Source: Nitrobacter hamburgensis X14
Lineage (GTDB): Bacteria; Pseudomonadota; Alphaproteobacteria; Rhizobiales; Xanthobacteraceae
NCBI RefSeq assembly: GCF_000013885.1
Contig: NC_007964.1
Coordinates: 1,846,001-1,910,000, forward strand
Length of the DNA stretch: 64,000 bases
Reading direction: 5' to 3'
Positions 52,607 to 62,385 of the stretch are shown here, piece after piece. Position 1 is the first letter of the stretch. Each line of letters opens with the position of its first letter. The notes beneath the pieces are model-generated. The model made no database searches, was not told the origin of the DNA, and was given only the letters and a program-made list of their open reading frames with translations. The position numbers were made by a program, and so were the translations under genes.

Positions 52607-53830
52607 ATGGGTGCCGTTCCGTTGAAGAATAACAAGCCGGTTGAGGCTGGCGTCAGGACCGTGACGGTTCTGGGAGCGACCGGGTCGATCGGCGACAGCA
52701 CGATGGATTTGTTGCGCGGCGCGCCCGGCCGCTACCGTGTCGAAGCACTGACCGCGAATTCAAATGTCGAGGCTCTTGTCAAACTGGCGCGGGAATTCGC
52801 TGCGCGGTTTGTCGCGGTCGCCGATCCCGCGCGTTTTGGCGAGTTGAAGGATGCGCTCGCGGGCAGTGGTATCGAGTGTGGCGTCGGCGAAAGCGCGATC
52901 ATCGAGGCTGCTTCGCGTCCGGCCGACTGGTTGATGGCCGCGGTGAGCGGCGCGGCCGGACTGAAGCCCGCGCTTGCAGCGGTTGATCGCGGGACAACGA
53001 TTGCGCTTGCGAACAAGGAGTGCCTCGTCTGCGCCGGCGACTTCTTCATGCAGCGCGCCGCGAAGGCGGGGGCCTGCATCCTGCCGGCCGACTCCGAGCA
53101 CAATGCCCTGTTTCAAGCCTTGAGTTCGGGAAATCGCGATGAACTCACGCGCGTCATCATTACCGCGTCGGGGGGCCCGTTTCGCACCTGGGCGGCGGCC
53201 GACATCGAGAAGGCGACCCTGGCGCAGGCGCTGAAGCATCCGAACTGGAGCATGGGACGGAAGATCACCATCGACTCGGCGTCGATGATGAACAAGGGAC
53301 TCGAGGTCATCGAGGCCGCCTGCCTGTTCACGCTGACGCCGGACGAGATCGACGTCCTGGTTCACCCGCAATCGATCGTCCACGGTATGGTCGAGTTCTC
53401 CGACCGGTCCGTCGTCGCTCAACTCGGAACTCCCGACATGCGGACGCCGATCGCTCATTGCCTCGGCTGGCCCGAGCGCATCGTCGGACCGGCGGCGAAG
53501 CTCGATCTCGCCAGCATCGGACAGCTGACATTCGAGGCACCGGATTTCACGCGGTTCCCGGCGCTCCGGCTGGCCTACGACGCGCTGAGGACGGGGAACG
53601 GCGCAACCACGGTCTACAATGCCGCAAACGAGATCGCCGTTGCGGCGTTCATCGGCGAGAAAATCAGGTTCGGCGCCATCGCGCGCCTGGTCGAGGCCAC
53701 CATGAATGGCTGGGTCCGGGCAGGCAATCTCGCGCCGCTGGCGTCGGCTGACGACGCCATCGCCATTGACCACAACGCGCGAAATATGGCCGCGTCGCTA
53801 TTGCCACAAATCGCCGCAAAGGCCACCTAA
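52607..53830 (+). CDS. dxr: 1-deoxy-D-xylulose-5-phosphate reductoisomerase
   Basis: 407 residues. NADPH-binding TVLGATGSIGDSTMDLL, ALANKECLVCAG, metal-binding DSEHNALFQAL, and HPQSIVHGMVEFSDRSVVAQ in the later domain. Second enzyme of the MEP isoprenoid route, which supplies UppS and quinones. Same operon as cdsA and rseP by spacing. Confidence 0.95.
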   Translation: MGAVPLKNNKPVEAGVRTVTVLGATGSIGDSTMDLLRGAPGRYRVEALTANSNVEALVKLAREFAARFVAVADPARFGELKDALAGSGIECGVGESAIIEAASRPADWLMAAVSGAAGLKPALAAVDRGTTIALANKECLVCAGDFFMQRAAKAGACILPADSEHNALFQALSSGNRDELTRVIITASGGPFRTWAAADIEKATLAQALKHPNWSMGRKITIDSASMMNKGLEVIEAACLFTLTPDEIDVLVHPQSIVHGMVEFSDRSVVAQLGTPDMRTPIAHCLGWPERIVGPAAKLDLASIGQLTFEAPDFTRFPALRLAYDALRTGNGATTVYNAANEIAVAAFIGEKIRFGAIARLVEATMNGWVRAGNLAPLASADDAIAIDHNARNMAASLLPQIAAKAT

Positions 53831-53876
53831 AGGGTGGCCGGGAACAGGGCCTCCGGCACTGGACGAGGGAAACGGA

Positions 53877-55028
53877 ATGGCCGAGTTTTTTCTTCACGGT
53901 TTCAATACATTAAGCCACGGTTTGATCGGCTACATCGTTCCGTTCCTGTTTGTCCTCACCATCGTCGTTTTCTTTCACGAACTCGGCCACTTTCTGGTTG
54001 GGCGCTGGGCGGGCGTGAAGATACTGACATTCTCCGTGGGCTTTGGACCAGAATTGGCGGGCTTCAACGACAGGCACGGGACGCGCTGGAAGCTCTCCGC
54101 CATCCCCCTCGGCGGGTACGTCAAGTTCTTTGGCGATGATTCCGAAGCGAGCACGCCGTCGAACGCGATCCTCGCATCCATGACGGCGGAGGAGCGAGCC
54201 GGCAGCTTTCATCACAAGAAGGTTCTCCCGCGTGCCGCGATCGTGGCTGCGGGGCCGATTGCCAATTTTATCCTCGCGATCTTCATCTTCGCCGGCCTGT
54301 TCATGATTTTCGGCAAGCCCAGCACGACCCCCCGTGTCGATACGGTGCAGGCCGGCAGCGCAGCCGAAGCGGCTGGTTTCAAAGCCGGCGACATCGTGAC
54401 CGCGATCAACGGCAGCGGGATCGACAGTTTCTCGGACATGCAGCGGATCGTCGGAACCAGTGCTGGCGAGACGCTGACATTCGCCGTGAAACGCGGCGAT
54501 TCGGTTATCGATCTGCGGGGCACGCCGCAACTTAAGGAGATCAAGGACAGGTTTGGAAACGAGCACAGGATCGGCGTTCTCGGGATTGCGCACGCGACTT
54601 CACCTGGAGATGTCACCACGGAACGCGTGAATCCGGCGACGGCGGTGTGGCTGGGAGTCAAGGAAACCTGGTTCGTGGTCGACAGCACGATGGCCTATAT
54701 CGGTGGAATTTTCACCGGGCGCGAGGACGCCGACCAGATCGGGGGACCGCTTCGGATCGCGCAGATATCCGGGCAGGTCGCCACGATCGGCCCCGCCGCA
54801 CTGATCCATCTTGCTGCCGTTCTTTCCATATCCATCGGGCTGCTGAACCTGTTTCCGGTTCCGCTGCTGGATGGCGGGCACCTTTTGTTTTATGCGGTTG
54901 AAGCCGTTCGGGGGCGGCCGATGTCCGAGCGTGCACAGGAAATGGGCTTCCGAATCGGTCTCGGCCTGGTGCTGATGCTGATGGTTTTTGCGACCTACAA
55001 CGATATTCTGCATCTGGCTGGCTCGTGA
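53877..55028 (+). CDS. rseP: Site-2 intramembrane zinc protease RseP
   Basis: 383 residues. HELGH (H34, E35, H38) in the first membrane segment and LLDGGHLLFYAVE near the C-terminus supply the zinc ligands; one PDZ domain lies between (AAEAAGFKAGDIVTAING). It cleaves anti-sigma factors and signal-peptide remnants in the membrane. The ATG at 53877 follows GAGGGAAACGG. Confidence 0.95.
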   Translation: MAEFFLHGFNTLSHGLIGYIVPFLFVLTIVVFFHELGHFLVGRWAGVKILTFSVGFGPELAGFNDRHGTRWKLSAIPLGGYVKFFGDDSEASTPSNAILASMTAEERAGSFHHKKVLPRAAIVAAGPIANFILAIFIFAGLFMIFGKPSTTPRVDTVQAGSAAEAAGFKAGDIVTAINGSGIDSFSDMQRIVGTSAGETLTFAVKRGDSVIDLRGTPQLKEIKDRFGNEHRIGVLGIAHATSPGDVTTERVNPATAVWLGVKETWFVVDSTMAYIGGIFTGREDADQIGGPLRIAQISGQVATIGPAALIHLAAVLSISIGLLNLFPVPLLDGGHLLFYAVEAVRGRPMSERAQEMGFRIGLGLVLMLMVFATYNDILHLAGS

Positions 55029-55043
55029 GTCGCGCGTCCTGGA

Positions 55044-55113
55044 GCGTTTTCGAGCGAAGCATGTCCTCGGGCTTTGACCCGAGGATGGATACCGGTTCGC
55101 GTGAAGAAGACGC
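55044..55113. repeat. Dispersed palindromic repeat, copy H
   Basis: GCGTTTTC arm, inner hairpin CCTCGGG/CCCGAGG and GATACCGGTTCGCGTGAAG, almost the same as copy E at 25947. Confidence 0.8.
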
Positions 55114-55342
55114 GTCTCAAAAATGTTGGAATCGATCCCGTTCATGATTTTGGATCGATTCGATCCAAATCACCGTGATCTGGGCGTGGCTAAAGGGCAA
55201 CGTCTTGGAGTTAAATTGGAATTGCACTGCGAAAGGCCGTTTGCCACTCTGGCAAAATTAGCTACAAGCGTTGCAACCACATGGGAATCTGCCGGCTCGT
55301 AGGGGTATGGACCGGCATCGGAATGATAAGGGCGCGTTGCGC
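55114..55342. other. bamA leader region
   Basis: Holds ATCGATCC-type short inverted repeats just after copy H, and AT-richer sequence likely to contain a bamA promoter. No gene seen. Confidence 0.4.
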
Positions 55343-57874
55343 ATGAATGTTGGAATGCGAGTGTTAAGGGGGACACTGCTCGCCGCCCTGATGGCCGTCG
55401 CCGTGCCGGTCGCCGCGTTCGTGACCGTCCCTCTGGTGTCGTCGCCAGCTGCCGCCCAGACCCTGTCGTCGATTTCCGTCGAAGGAAACCGTCGGGTCGA
55501 GCTGGAGACGATCCGTTCGTATTTCAAGCCGGATGCCAACGGGCGCCTTGACCAGGCGAGCATCGACGACGCGTTGAAAGCGCTGATCGGGACCGGTCTG
55601 TTCCAGGACGTCAGGATCAACCGTGTCGGCGGCCGGCTCGTGGTCTCGGTCGTGGAAAATCCGGTCATCAACCGGGTCGCGTTCGAGGGCAACAAGAAGG
55701 TCAAGGACGAGCAACTGACGGCGGAAATTCAGTCCAAGCCGCGCGGTACGTTCTCCCGACCGATGGTCCAGTCCGACGTCCAGCGAATCGTTGAAATCTA
55801 TCGCCACTCCGGCCGCTACGATGTGAGCGTTACCCCAGAGATCATCGAGCAACCCAACAACCGCGTCGATCTCGTTTTTTCGATCAGCGAAGGCGGCAAG
55901 ACCGGCGTCAAATCGGTCGAGTTCATCGGTAACCACGCTTTTTCGTCCTACCGTCTGAAGGACGTGATCAAGACGCATGAGTCGAACTTCCTGAGCTTCC
56001 TCGGTGGCGGGGACGTGTATGATCCCGACCGCGTCGAGGCCGACCGTGACTTGCTGCGCCGCTATTATCTGAAGCACGGCTATGCGGACGTTCAGATCGT
56101 TGCCGCCTTGACCGAATACGATCCCGCTCGCCACGGGTTCCTCGTGACCTTCAAGATCGACGAAGGCCAGCAATACCGCGTCGGGTCGGTGACATTCGAA
56201 TCGTCGATTCCGGCGCTCGACGGAAAGTCACTGAGCGGCTTTTCGCACGTCCACGTCGGGTCGCTCTATAACGCCGAAGCGCTCGAGAAATCCGTCGAGG
56301 AGATGCAGGTCGAAACGTCGCGGCGCGGATATGCCTTCGCCGTGGTGCGCCCGCGAGGTGATCGCAACTTCGATGCCCATACCGTCTCGATCGTATTCGC
56401 GATCGACGAAGGCCCGAGGACGTATATCGAGCGCATCAACATCAGAGGCAACACGCGGACGCGGGACTATGTGATCCGGCGCGAGTTCGATATTTCGGAA
56501 GGCGACGCCTACAATCGATCGCTGGTGGATCGTGCCGAGCGCCGCCTGAAGAACCTCGATTTCTTCAAGACGGTCAAGATCACGACCGAGCCGGGGTCAT
56601 CCAGCGATCGCGTGATTCTCGACGTCGACGTCGAGGATAAGTCGACCGGTGACTTCTCGGTGTCCGGCGGCTATTCGACGACCCAGGGCGCACTCGCGGA
56701 AGTCAGCGTCTCGGAGCGTAACCTGCTGGGCCGCGGTCTGTATGCGAAGGCCTCGGTTCAGTACGGGCAGTACGCACGGGGATATTCGCTGTCGTTTGTC
56801 GAGCCCTACCTGCTGGACTATCGGGTCGCGCTCGGGCTTGATTTCTACCAGCGTGAGCAGCTCGCCAACCAATACATCTCCTATAACATCAAGACGCTCG
56901 GATTCAGCCCGCGGCTCGGCTTCGGCCTGCGGGAGGATCTGACACTGCAATTGCGTTATTCGATCTTCCGGCAGGAAATCGGGCTACCAACATCCCTGCG
57001 GAACTGTAACAACAACATTGGCGGTCCGAACTACAATCCGTCACCAGCATTCCTGAATTCAATCGGCCAATTCAATCCGAATAATCCGACCCTCGGCTGT
57101 TACTCCGATGGCGAAGCGTCGCTGCCAATCCGCCAGGAGTTGGGCGGCCAGACGCTGACCTCGATGCTCGGCTACACGCTGACCTACAACACCCTCGACA
57201 ACAACAAGAACCCGACCGACGGTCTTCTGATTGATTTCAGGCAGGACTTTGCCGGTGTCGGTGGTGACGTCAAATATTTGAAGACGGCGATCGATGCGAA
57301 GTACTATCAGCCGCTGGTCTCGGACATCGTCGGTCTGGTCCATCTGCAAGGCGGTATTCTGAACAATGTTGGCGCTTACGCCGGACAGAACGGAATTCGC
57401 ATGCTGGATAATTTCCAGATGGGGCCCAATCTGGTTCGCGGCTTCGCACCGAACGGCATCGGTCCGCGCGATATCAATTTTCTGAGCACGATGGATGCTT
57501 TGGGTGGCACCCAGTACTGGGGCGCTTCGGTCGAGTTGCAGATGCCGTTCTGGTTCCTGCCGAAGGAAGTAGGCTTGAAGGGTGCCGTTTACGCGGACGC
57601 CGGTTCACTCTGGGGCTACAAGGGACCGACGTCTAACTTGGCGACCAATGAATTCAATGCGCCGGGCTGTATGCCAAGTACGTCGCGCAGCAATCCTGGC
57701 ACCTGTGCCGGTCTTCAGTTTGACGACACCAACGTGGTCCGGACCTCGGTCGGTGTCGGCCTGATCTGGCAGTCTCCGTTCGGCCCGCTCCGCTTCGACT
57801 ACGCCGTGCCGATCACAAAGGGCAAGTACGACCGGGTGCAGGAGTTCAGGTTTGGCGGCGGAACGACGTTCTGA
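55343..57874 (+). CDS. bamA: Outer-membrane protein assembly factor BamA
   Basis: 843 residues from ATG 55343. Signal peptide to about residue 39 (ending SSPAAAQ), then five POTRA domains (first ISVEGNRRVELETIRSYF, last including INIRGNTRTRDYVIRREFDI) and the 16-strand barrel, with LVRGFAPNGIGPRD near strand 14-15 and a C-terminal strand ending EFRFGGGTTF. Inserts beta-barrel proteins in the outer membrane. Essential. Confidence 0.96.
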   Translation: MNVGMRVLRGTLLAALMAVAVPVAAFVTVPLVSSPAAAQTLSSISVEGNRRVELETIRSYFKPDANGRLDQASIDDALKALIGTGLFQDVRINRVGGRLVVSVVENPVINRVAFEGNKKVKDEQLTAEIQSKPRGTFSRPMVQSDVQRIVEIYRHSGRYDVSVTPEIIEQPNNRVDLVFSISEGGKTGVKSVEFIGNHAFSSYRLKDVIKTHESNFLSFLGGGDVYDPDRVEADRDLLRRYYLKHGYADVQIVAALTEYDPARHGFLVTFKIDEGQQYRVGSVTFESSIPALDGKSLSGFSHVHVGSLYNAEALEKSVEEMQVETSRRGYAFAVVRPRGDRNFDAHTVSIVFAIDEGPRTYIERINIRGNTRTRDYVIRREFDISEGDAYNRSLVDRAERRLKNLDFFKTVKITTEPGSSSDRVILDVDVEDKSTGDFSVSGGYSTTQGALAEVSVSERNLLGRGLYAKASVQYGQYARGYSLSFVEPYLLDYRVALGLDFYQREQLANQYISYNIKTLGFSPRLGFGLREDLTLQLRYSIFRQEIGLPTSLRNCNNNIGGPNYNPSPAFLNSIGQFNPNNPTLGCYSDGEASLPIRQELGGQTLTSMLGYTLTYNTLDNNKNPTDGLLIDFRQDFAGVGGDVKYLKTAIDAKYYQPLVSDIVGLVHLQGGILNNVGAYAGQNGIRMLDNFQMGPNLVRGFAPNGIGPRDINFLSTMDALGGTQYWGASVELQMPFWFLPKEVGLKGAVYADAGSLWGYKGPTSNLATNEFNAPGCMPSTSRSNPGTCAGLQFDDTNVVRTSVGVGLIWQSPFGPLRFDYAVPITKGKYDRVQEFRFGGGTTF

Positions 57875-57906
57875 GCGTGATCACGGCGTGCACCGCGACG
57901 GATGGA

Positions 57907-58992
57907 ATGACGCAACCCGCATTCTTTAAGCAGCCGCCGCCGTTGACGCTGGTGGAGATTGCCGCATCGACGGGGGCGCAGTTAATCGACGCCTCCCGTG
58001 GTGAGCAGCGGATTACCGGCCTCGCTTCGCTCGACCAGGCCGGGCCGATGCATCTCACGTTTTTTGACAATCACAAGTATGCCGCGCAACTGGCGGCGAC
58101 CAGGGCGGGCGCCTGTTTCGTCAGCCCGCGATTCGAGGCCAGCGTACCGGGCCACGTGGCTGTTCTGCGATCGGCGGCCCCGTTTCGTGCGTTCGTGAGG
58201 ATCGCGCGAGACTGTCATGCCGATACGCTCCGGCCGCAATCCTGGTTCGACAATGCAACCATCGCGGCCTCCGCCGTCGTTCATCCGTCCGCGCATCTCG
58301 AAGACGCGGTCGTCGTTGACCCGCTGGCGGTAATCGGTCCCGGAGTCGAAATCGGCACCGGTTCGGTCATCGGTTCGGGCGCGGTGATCGGCCCGGGTGT
58401 GCGGATCGGCAGGAATTGCAACGTCGGCGCAGGCACGACGATCCAGGTTGCTCTTATCGGCAACAATGTTCTCATCCATCCCGGCTGTCATATCGGGCAG
58501 GATGGCTACGGCTTCATTTTCTTCGGCTCCGAAGGCCATGTTAAGGTTCCGCAGACCGGGCGCGTGCTGATCCAGAACGATGTCGAGATCGGCGCCGGCA
58601 CAACCATCGATCGCGGCAGCCTGCGCGACACGGTGATCGGGGAGGGGACCAAAATCGACAACCAGGTCCAGATCGGCCATAACGTGACGATCGGCCGACG
58701 CTGTCTGCTGGCGGCCCAAATCGGCTTGGCGGGTAGCTTGACGATCGGCGACAACGTGGCGCTGGGCGCCAAGGTCGGGATCAATAACCACCTTCACATC
58801 GGTGACGGCGCGCAGGTCGTTGCCATGAGCGGGGTCAAGGACGATATCCCTCCAAACGGCCGCTGGGGCGGTTATTTCGCGAAACCGACCAGGCAGTGGT
58901 ACCGCGAGCTCTTTGCGGTGGAGCGCTTGGCGCGCGATGGTGCGCCCAACGCCGGATCGGCCACGCCAGATCCAACGGATCGAGGTGCATGA
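57907..58992 (+). CDS. lpxD: UDP-3-O-(3-hydroxyacyl)glucosamine N-acyltransferase
   Basis: 361 residues from ATG 57907 (GTG 57877 is possible). N-terminal uridine-binding domain with LTFFDNHKYAAQLAATRAGA, then a left-handed beta-helix of hexapeptide repeats (AVIGPGVEIGTGSVIGSGAV), including the catalytic His in IHPGCHIGQDGYGF. Third acylation-stage enzyme of lipid A synthesis. Ends in a helical tail. Confidence 0.95.
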   Translation: MTQPAFFKQPPPLTLVEIAASTGAQLIDASRGEQRITGLASLDQAGPMHLTFFDNHKYAAQLAATRAGACFVSPRFEASVPGHVAVLRSAAPFRAFVRIARDCHADTLRPQSWFDNATIAASAVVHPSAHLEDAVVVDPLAVIGPGVEIGTGSVIGSGAVIGPGVRIGRNCNVGAGTTIQVALIGNNVLIHPGCHIGQDGYGFIFFGSEGHVKVPQTGRVLIQNDVEIGAGTTIDRGSLRDTVIGEGTKIDNQVQIGHNVTIGRRCLLAAQIGLAGSLTIGDNVALGAKVGINNHLHIGDGAQVVAMSGVKDDIPPNGRWGGYFAKPTRQWYRELFAVERLARDGAPNAGSATPDPTDRGA

Positions 58993-58995
58993 GTA

Positions 58996-59451
58996 ATGGA
59001 GTCGCCGATCAAGTTCGAGGAGGTTGATATTGCCACCATCCTCAAAACCCTCCCTCATCGTTATCCATTCCTGCTGATCGACCGGGTCATCAACATTCGC
59101 GCCGACCACAGCGGTATCGGCGTGAAGAACGTCACGATCAATGAGCCTGCGTTCCAGGGACACTTTCCGGAACGACCGGTCTATCCGGGAGTGTTGATGA
59201 TCGAGGGGATGGCGCAGACGGCGGGTGTCATAGGCATCACGTCGGTAGAGGGCACCGAAAAGCCCCGCGCGGTTTATTTCCTGACCATCGACAAGTGCAA
59301 GTTTCGCAAGCCGGTCATGCCGGGCGATATCGTCGAATATCACATGCGCAGCATCGGTCGCCGCAAGACGATGTGGTGGTTTCACGGCGACGCGAAGGTG
59401 AATGGCGCGACCGTCGCCGAAGCCGACGTCGGCGCGATGCTGACCGACTGA
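58996..59451 (+). CDS. fabZ: 3-hydroxyacyl-ACP dehydratase
   Basis: 151 residues, hot-dog fold. LPHRYPFLLIDRV and FQGHFPERPVYPGVLMIEGM hold the catalytic His and Glu. Fatty acid elongation; as usual it sits inside the lipid A cluster because both compete for 3-hydroxyacyl-ACP. The stop overlaps the lpxA start by one base. Confidence 0.95.
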   Translation: MESPIKFEEVDIATILKTLPHRYPFLLIDRVINIRADHSGIGVKNVTINEPAFQGHFPERPVYPGVLMIEGMAQTAGVIGITSVEGTEKPRAVYFLTIDKCKFRKPVMPGDIVEYHMRSIGRRKTMWWFHGDAKVNGATVAEADVGAMLTD

Positions 59452-60257
59452 TGAGCAAAATCGATCCCACCGCGCGGATTGAAGATGGCGCCGTGATCGG
59501 AGAGGCGACCGAGATCGGGCCCTTCTGCATGGTCGGCCCTCACGTCGTCCTTGGCCCGAACTGCCGCCTGATCTCGCATGTGTCCGTCACGGGCCACACG
59601 ACCATCGGAGCAAATTGTACGATTTATCCGTTCGCCGCGCTTGGCGGTGCGCCACAGGATATGGGTTATCGGAACGAGCCGACGCGCCTCGAGATCGGAG
59701 ACGGCTGCACGATCCGCGAAAGCGTGACGATGAACGTCGGCAGCCCCAAGGATGTCGGCGTTACCCGCGTCGGCGCCCGCGGGTTCTTCATGAGTTACAG
59801 TCATGTCGGCCACGACTGCCAGGTCGGCAATGATGTGGTCTTTGCCAACTCGGCAACGTTGGGAGGGCACTGCAAGATCGGAGATTTCGTCTACATCGGC
59901 GGTCTCTCGGCCGTGCATCAGTTCGCGCGTATCGGCAGACAAGCCATGATCGGCGGCCTCACCGGCATTCGCGGCGATGTCATTCCTTATGGCTTCGTCA
60001 ACGGCCAGCATGGGCACCTCGAGGGTCTCAACGTTGTCGGCATGAGGCGCCGCAAGTTCACCCGCGAGCGTCTCGCCAAGGTCAGGTCCCTCTATCAGGA
60101 CCTGTTTTACGGGCCGGGTCTATTTGCAGAGCGCCTCGAGCGCGTTCAAGCCCGTGCGTCGGACGATCCTGCCATTGCGGAGATCCTGACGTTTATCGGC
60201 GAGGGTAAGCATCGGCCTCTGTGTTTGCCGGTGGGCGGTGCAAACGGGTCTGCATAG
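59451..60257 (+). CDS. lpxA: UDP-N-acetylglucosamine O-acyltransferase
   Basis: 268 residues. Hexapeptide-repeat beta-helix from IDPTARIEDGAVIGEATEIG, catalytic His in SYSHVGHDCQVGND, GGLSAVHQFARIGRQAMIGG, and the helical C-terminal domain. First step of lipid A synthesis, adding 3-hydroxyacyl from ACP. Confidence 0.96.
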   Translation: MSKIDPTARIEDGAVIGEATEIGPFCMVGPHVVLGPNCRLISHVSVTGHTTIGANCTIYPFAALGGAPQDMGYRNEPTRLEIGDGCTIRESVTMNVGSPKDVGVTRVGARGFFMSYSHVGHDCQVGNDVVFANSATLGGHCKIGDFVYIGGLSAVHQFARIGRQAMIGGLTGIRGDVIPYGFVNGQHGHLEGLNVVGMRRRKFTRERLAKVRSLYQDLFYGPGLFAERLERVQARASDDPAIAEILTFIGEGKHRPLCLPVGGANGSA

Positions 60258-60276
60258 CGGAGACGCCGGGAGAGCC

Positions 60277-61134
60277 ATGACTGATCGCGTTTCGGATATC
60301 TCTTCGCCGATTGGCTTGATTGCCGGCGGTGGAGTGCTGCCGTTCGCGGTTGCGGATTCGCTTGTGGCGCGAGGCATCAAACCGGTTTTCTTCGCGTTGA
60401 AGGGCGTTTGCGATCCGGAGAAGGTGTCGCAGTTCCAACATCACTGGATCGCGGTCGGCCAGATCGGAAAGGTTGCTCGTCTGCTGCGCGCCGAAAACTG
60501 TCGCGATCTGGCTTTCATCGGAACGCTGATTCGCCCCGCACTGTCGGAGATTCGCCTGGACTGGGGAACTGTTCGGGTGATGGGACATGTTCTGGCGGCA
60601 TTTCGCGGCGGCGATGATCATTTGCTGTCGGGGGTCGGCCGCATCCTCGAGCGTGACGGTTTTCGAATGGTGGGCATCAAGGACATTGCCCCGGATCTGC
60701 TGATGCCCGCGGGATGCCTGACCCGGAAGACGCCGGATCAATCCGCTACGGCAGACATAGCGAAGGGGCTGGACGTGCTGCGCGCCCTCAGTCCGTTTGA
60801 CATCGGGCAGGCCGTGGTGGTGATCGACGGTCATGTGGTCGGCGTCGAAGGCATTGAGGGAACGGATGCGCTGTTGGCTCGTATCGCCCAACTGCGCGCC
60901 GAGGGACGAATCCGCGCCAAAACCGCGCGCGGCGTGCTGGTGAAGGCGCCGAAGAACGGGCAGGACTTGCGCTACGATCTGCCGACGCTGGGTCCGCGTA
61001 CCATCGAGAATGCGGCCGCCGCCGGACTCGCCGGTATGGCCGTTGTCGCCGGCAATACGCTCGTTGCCGAACCGCAGGCGCTGGTCGGCGCGGCGGATGC
61101 GTCAAGCCTGTTCGTTGTCGGACTGCCTGCGTGA
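60277..61134 (+). CDS. lpxI: UDP-2,3-diacylglucosamine diphosphatase LpxI
   Basis: 285 residues, the alphaproteobacterial replacement for LpxH. IGLIAGGGVLPFAVADSL at the start, HLLSGVGRILERDGFRMVGI in the middle and the conserved aspartate region RYDLPTLGPRTIENAAAAGL in the second domain. Makes lipid X. Its last base is the first base of the lpxB ATG. Confidence 0.95.
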   Translation: MTDRVSDISSPIGLIAGGGVLPFAVADSLVARGIKPVFFALKGVCDPEKVSQFQHHWIAVGQIGKVARLLRAENCRDLAFIGTLIRPALSEIRLDWGTVRVMGHVLAAFRGGDDHLLSGVGRILERDGFRMVGIKDIAPDLLMPAGCLTRKTPDQSATADIAKGLDVLRALSPFDIGQAVVVIDGHVVGVEGIEGTDALLARIAQLRAEGRIRAKTARGVLVKAPKNGQDLRYDLPTLGPRTIENAAAAGLAGMAVVAGNTLVAEPQALVGAADASSLFVVGLPA

Positions 61135-62324
61135 TGGCGGACGGGACCGCCGCAAATAGCTCGCGAAGGATATTTCTCATCGCGACCGAGGAGTCGGGCG
61201 ACCGCCTCGGTTCCAGCCTGATGAAAGTCCTGCGGCGGCGGCTCGATGATGCCGTACGGTTCGAAGGCGTCGGCGGTCGGTCGATGGCGCGCGAAGGCCT
61301 GGTGTCGTTGTTTCCGATCGAAGATCTGTCGATCATGGGATTTGCGGCTGTGGTGAAGCAGCTTCCCATGATCCTGCGGCGGATACGCGAAACCGCCGAT
61401 GCCGTGATCGCGGCTGAGCCCGACATGCTCGTCATTATCGACAGTCCCGACTTCACCCATCGCGTGGCGCGGCGGGTGCGTGCGCGGCGACCAGCCTTGC
61501 CGATCGTGGACTACGTCTCGCCTTCGGTGTGGGCGTGGCGGCCCGGTCGGGCGCGGGCCATGCGTCGCTATGTGGATCACGTGCTGGCGCTGCTGCCGTT
61601 TGAGCCGGAAGAATATCGCAGGCTCGCAGGGCCGCCTTGCACCTATGTCGGACATCCGCTGATCGAGCAGGTCGGAATGCTGCGGCCGGATGCACAGGAA
61701 CGCCAGCGGCGCGATGCGCCGCCGCCGGCGCTTCTGGTATTGCCCGGAAGCCGGCGCAGCGAGATCGATCATCATATGGCGGTGTTCGGCGAGACGCTGC
61801 GTACGTTACAGCTGGACGCCGGCGAGATGGATGTGGTTCTCCTGACGATGCCGCATCTGATCGAGAAGGTGAAAGCCGCAGTCGCGAGCTGGCCGCTGCA
61901 GCCCCGAATCGTCGTTGGCGAGCAGGGCAAGCAAGCGGCTTTTCGTGTCGCCCGTGCAGCCCTCACGAAATCAGGAACCGTCACACTCGAGTTGGCGCTC
62001 GCGGGCGTGCCGATGGTTACCGCCTATAGGGGGGGCGCAGTGGAGGCCTGGATCGCACAACGCGTGATCCGCACGTCATCGGTGATTCTGGCCAATCTCG
62101 TCATTGGTGAAAACGTCATTCCCGAATTTCTTCAGGAAAACTGTACGCCCGAGAATCTTGCGCCGGCGCTTCGAGAGATTCTGACAGACTCGCCGCTGCG
62201 GCGGCGTCAACTCAAAGCGTTTGCCAAACTCGATGCGATCATGGCAACGGGACAGCACTCGCCGAGCGAGCGCGCGGCGGATATCGTCCTTGAAACAATG
62301 CACGCGTCCCGCGGACCGGAGTAG
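61134..62324 (+). CDS. lpxB: Lipid A disaccharide synthase
   Basis: 396 residues, GT-B glycosyltransferase. FLIATEESGDRLGSSLMKVL, VVDSPDF-type MLVIIDSPDFTHRVA, YVSPSVWAWRPGRARAMRRY and LPGSRRSEIDHH are LpxB motifs. Joins lipid X and UDP-diacylglucosamine. Last gene of the cluster; gltA converges 61 bases on. Confidence 0.95.
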   Translation: MADGTAANSSRRIFLIATEESGDRLGSSLMKVLRRRLDDAVRFEGVGGRSMAREGLVSLFPIEDLSIMGFAAVVKQLPMILRRIRETADAVIAAEPDMLVIIDSPDFTHRVARRVRARRPALPIVDYVSPSVWAWRPGRARAMRRYVDHVLALLPFEPEEYRRLAGPPCTYVGHPLIEQVGMLRPDAQERQRRDAPPPALLVLPGSRRSEIDHHMAVFGETLRTLQLDAGEMDVVLLTMPHLIEKVKAAVASWPLQPRIVVGEQGKQAAFRVARAALTKSGTVTLELALAGVPMVTAYRGGAVEAWIAQRVIRTSSVILANLVIGENVIPEFLQENCTPENLAPALREILTDSPLRRRQLKAFAKLDAIMATGQHSPSERAADIVLETMHASRGPE

Positions 62325-62385
62325 TGCGCAAAGAAAAGGATGAGCGGGTCCGTAGCAGCATCCGGCCTCGCCTCATTTCGAGAGT

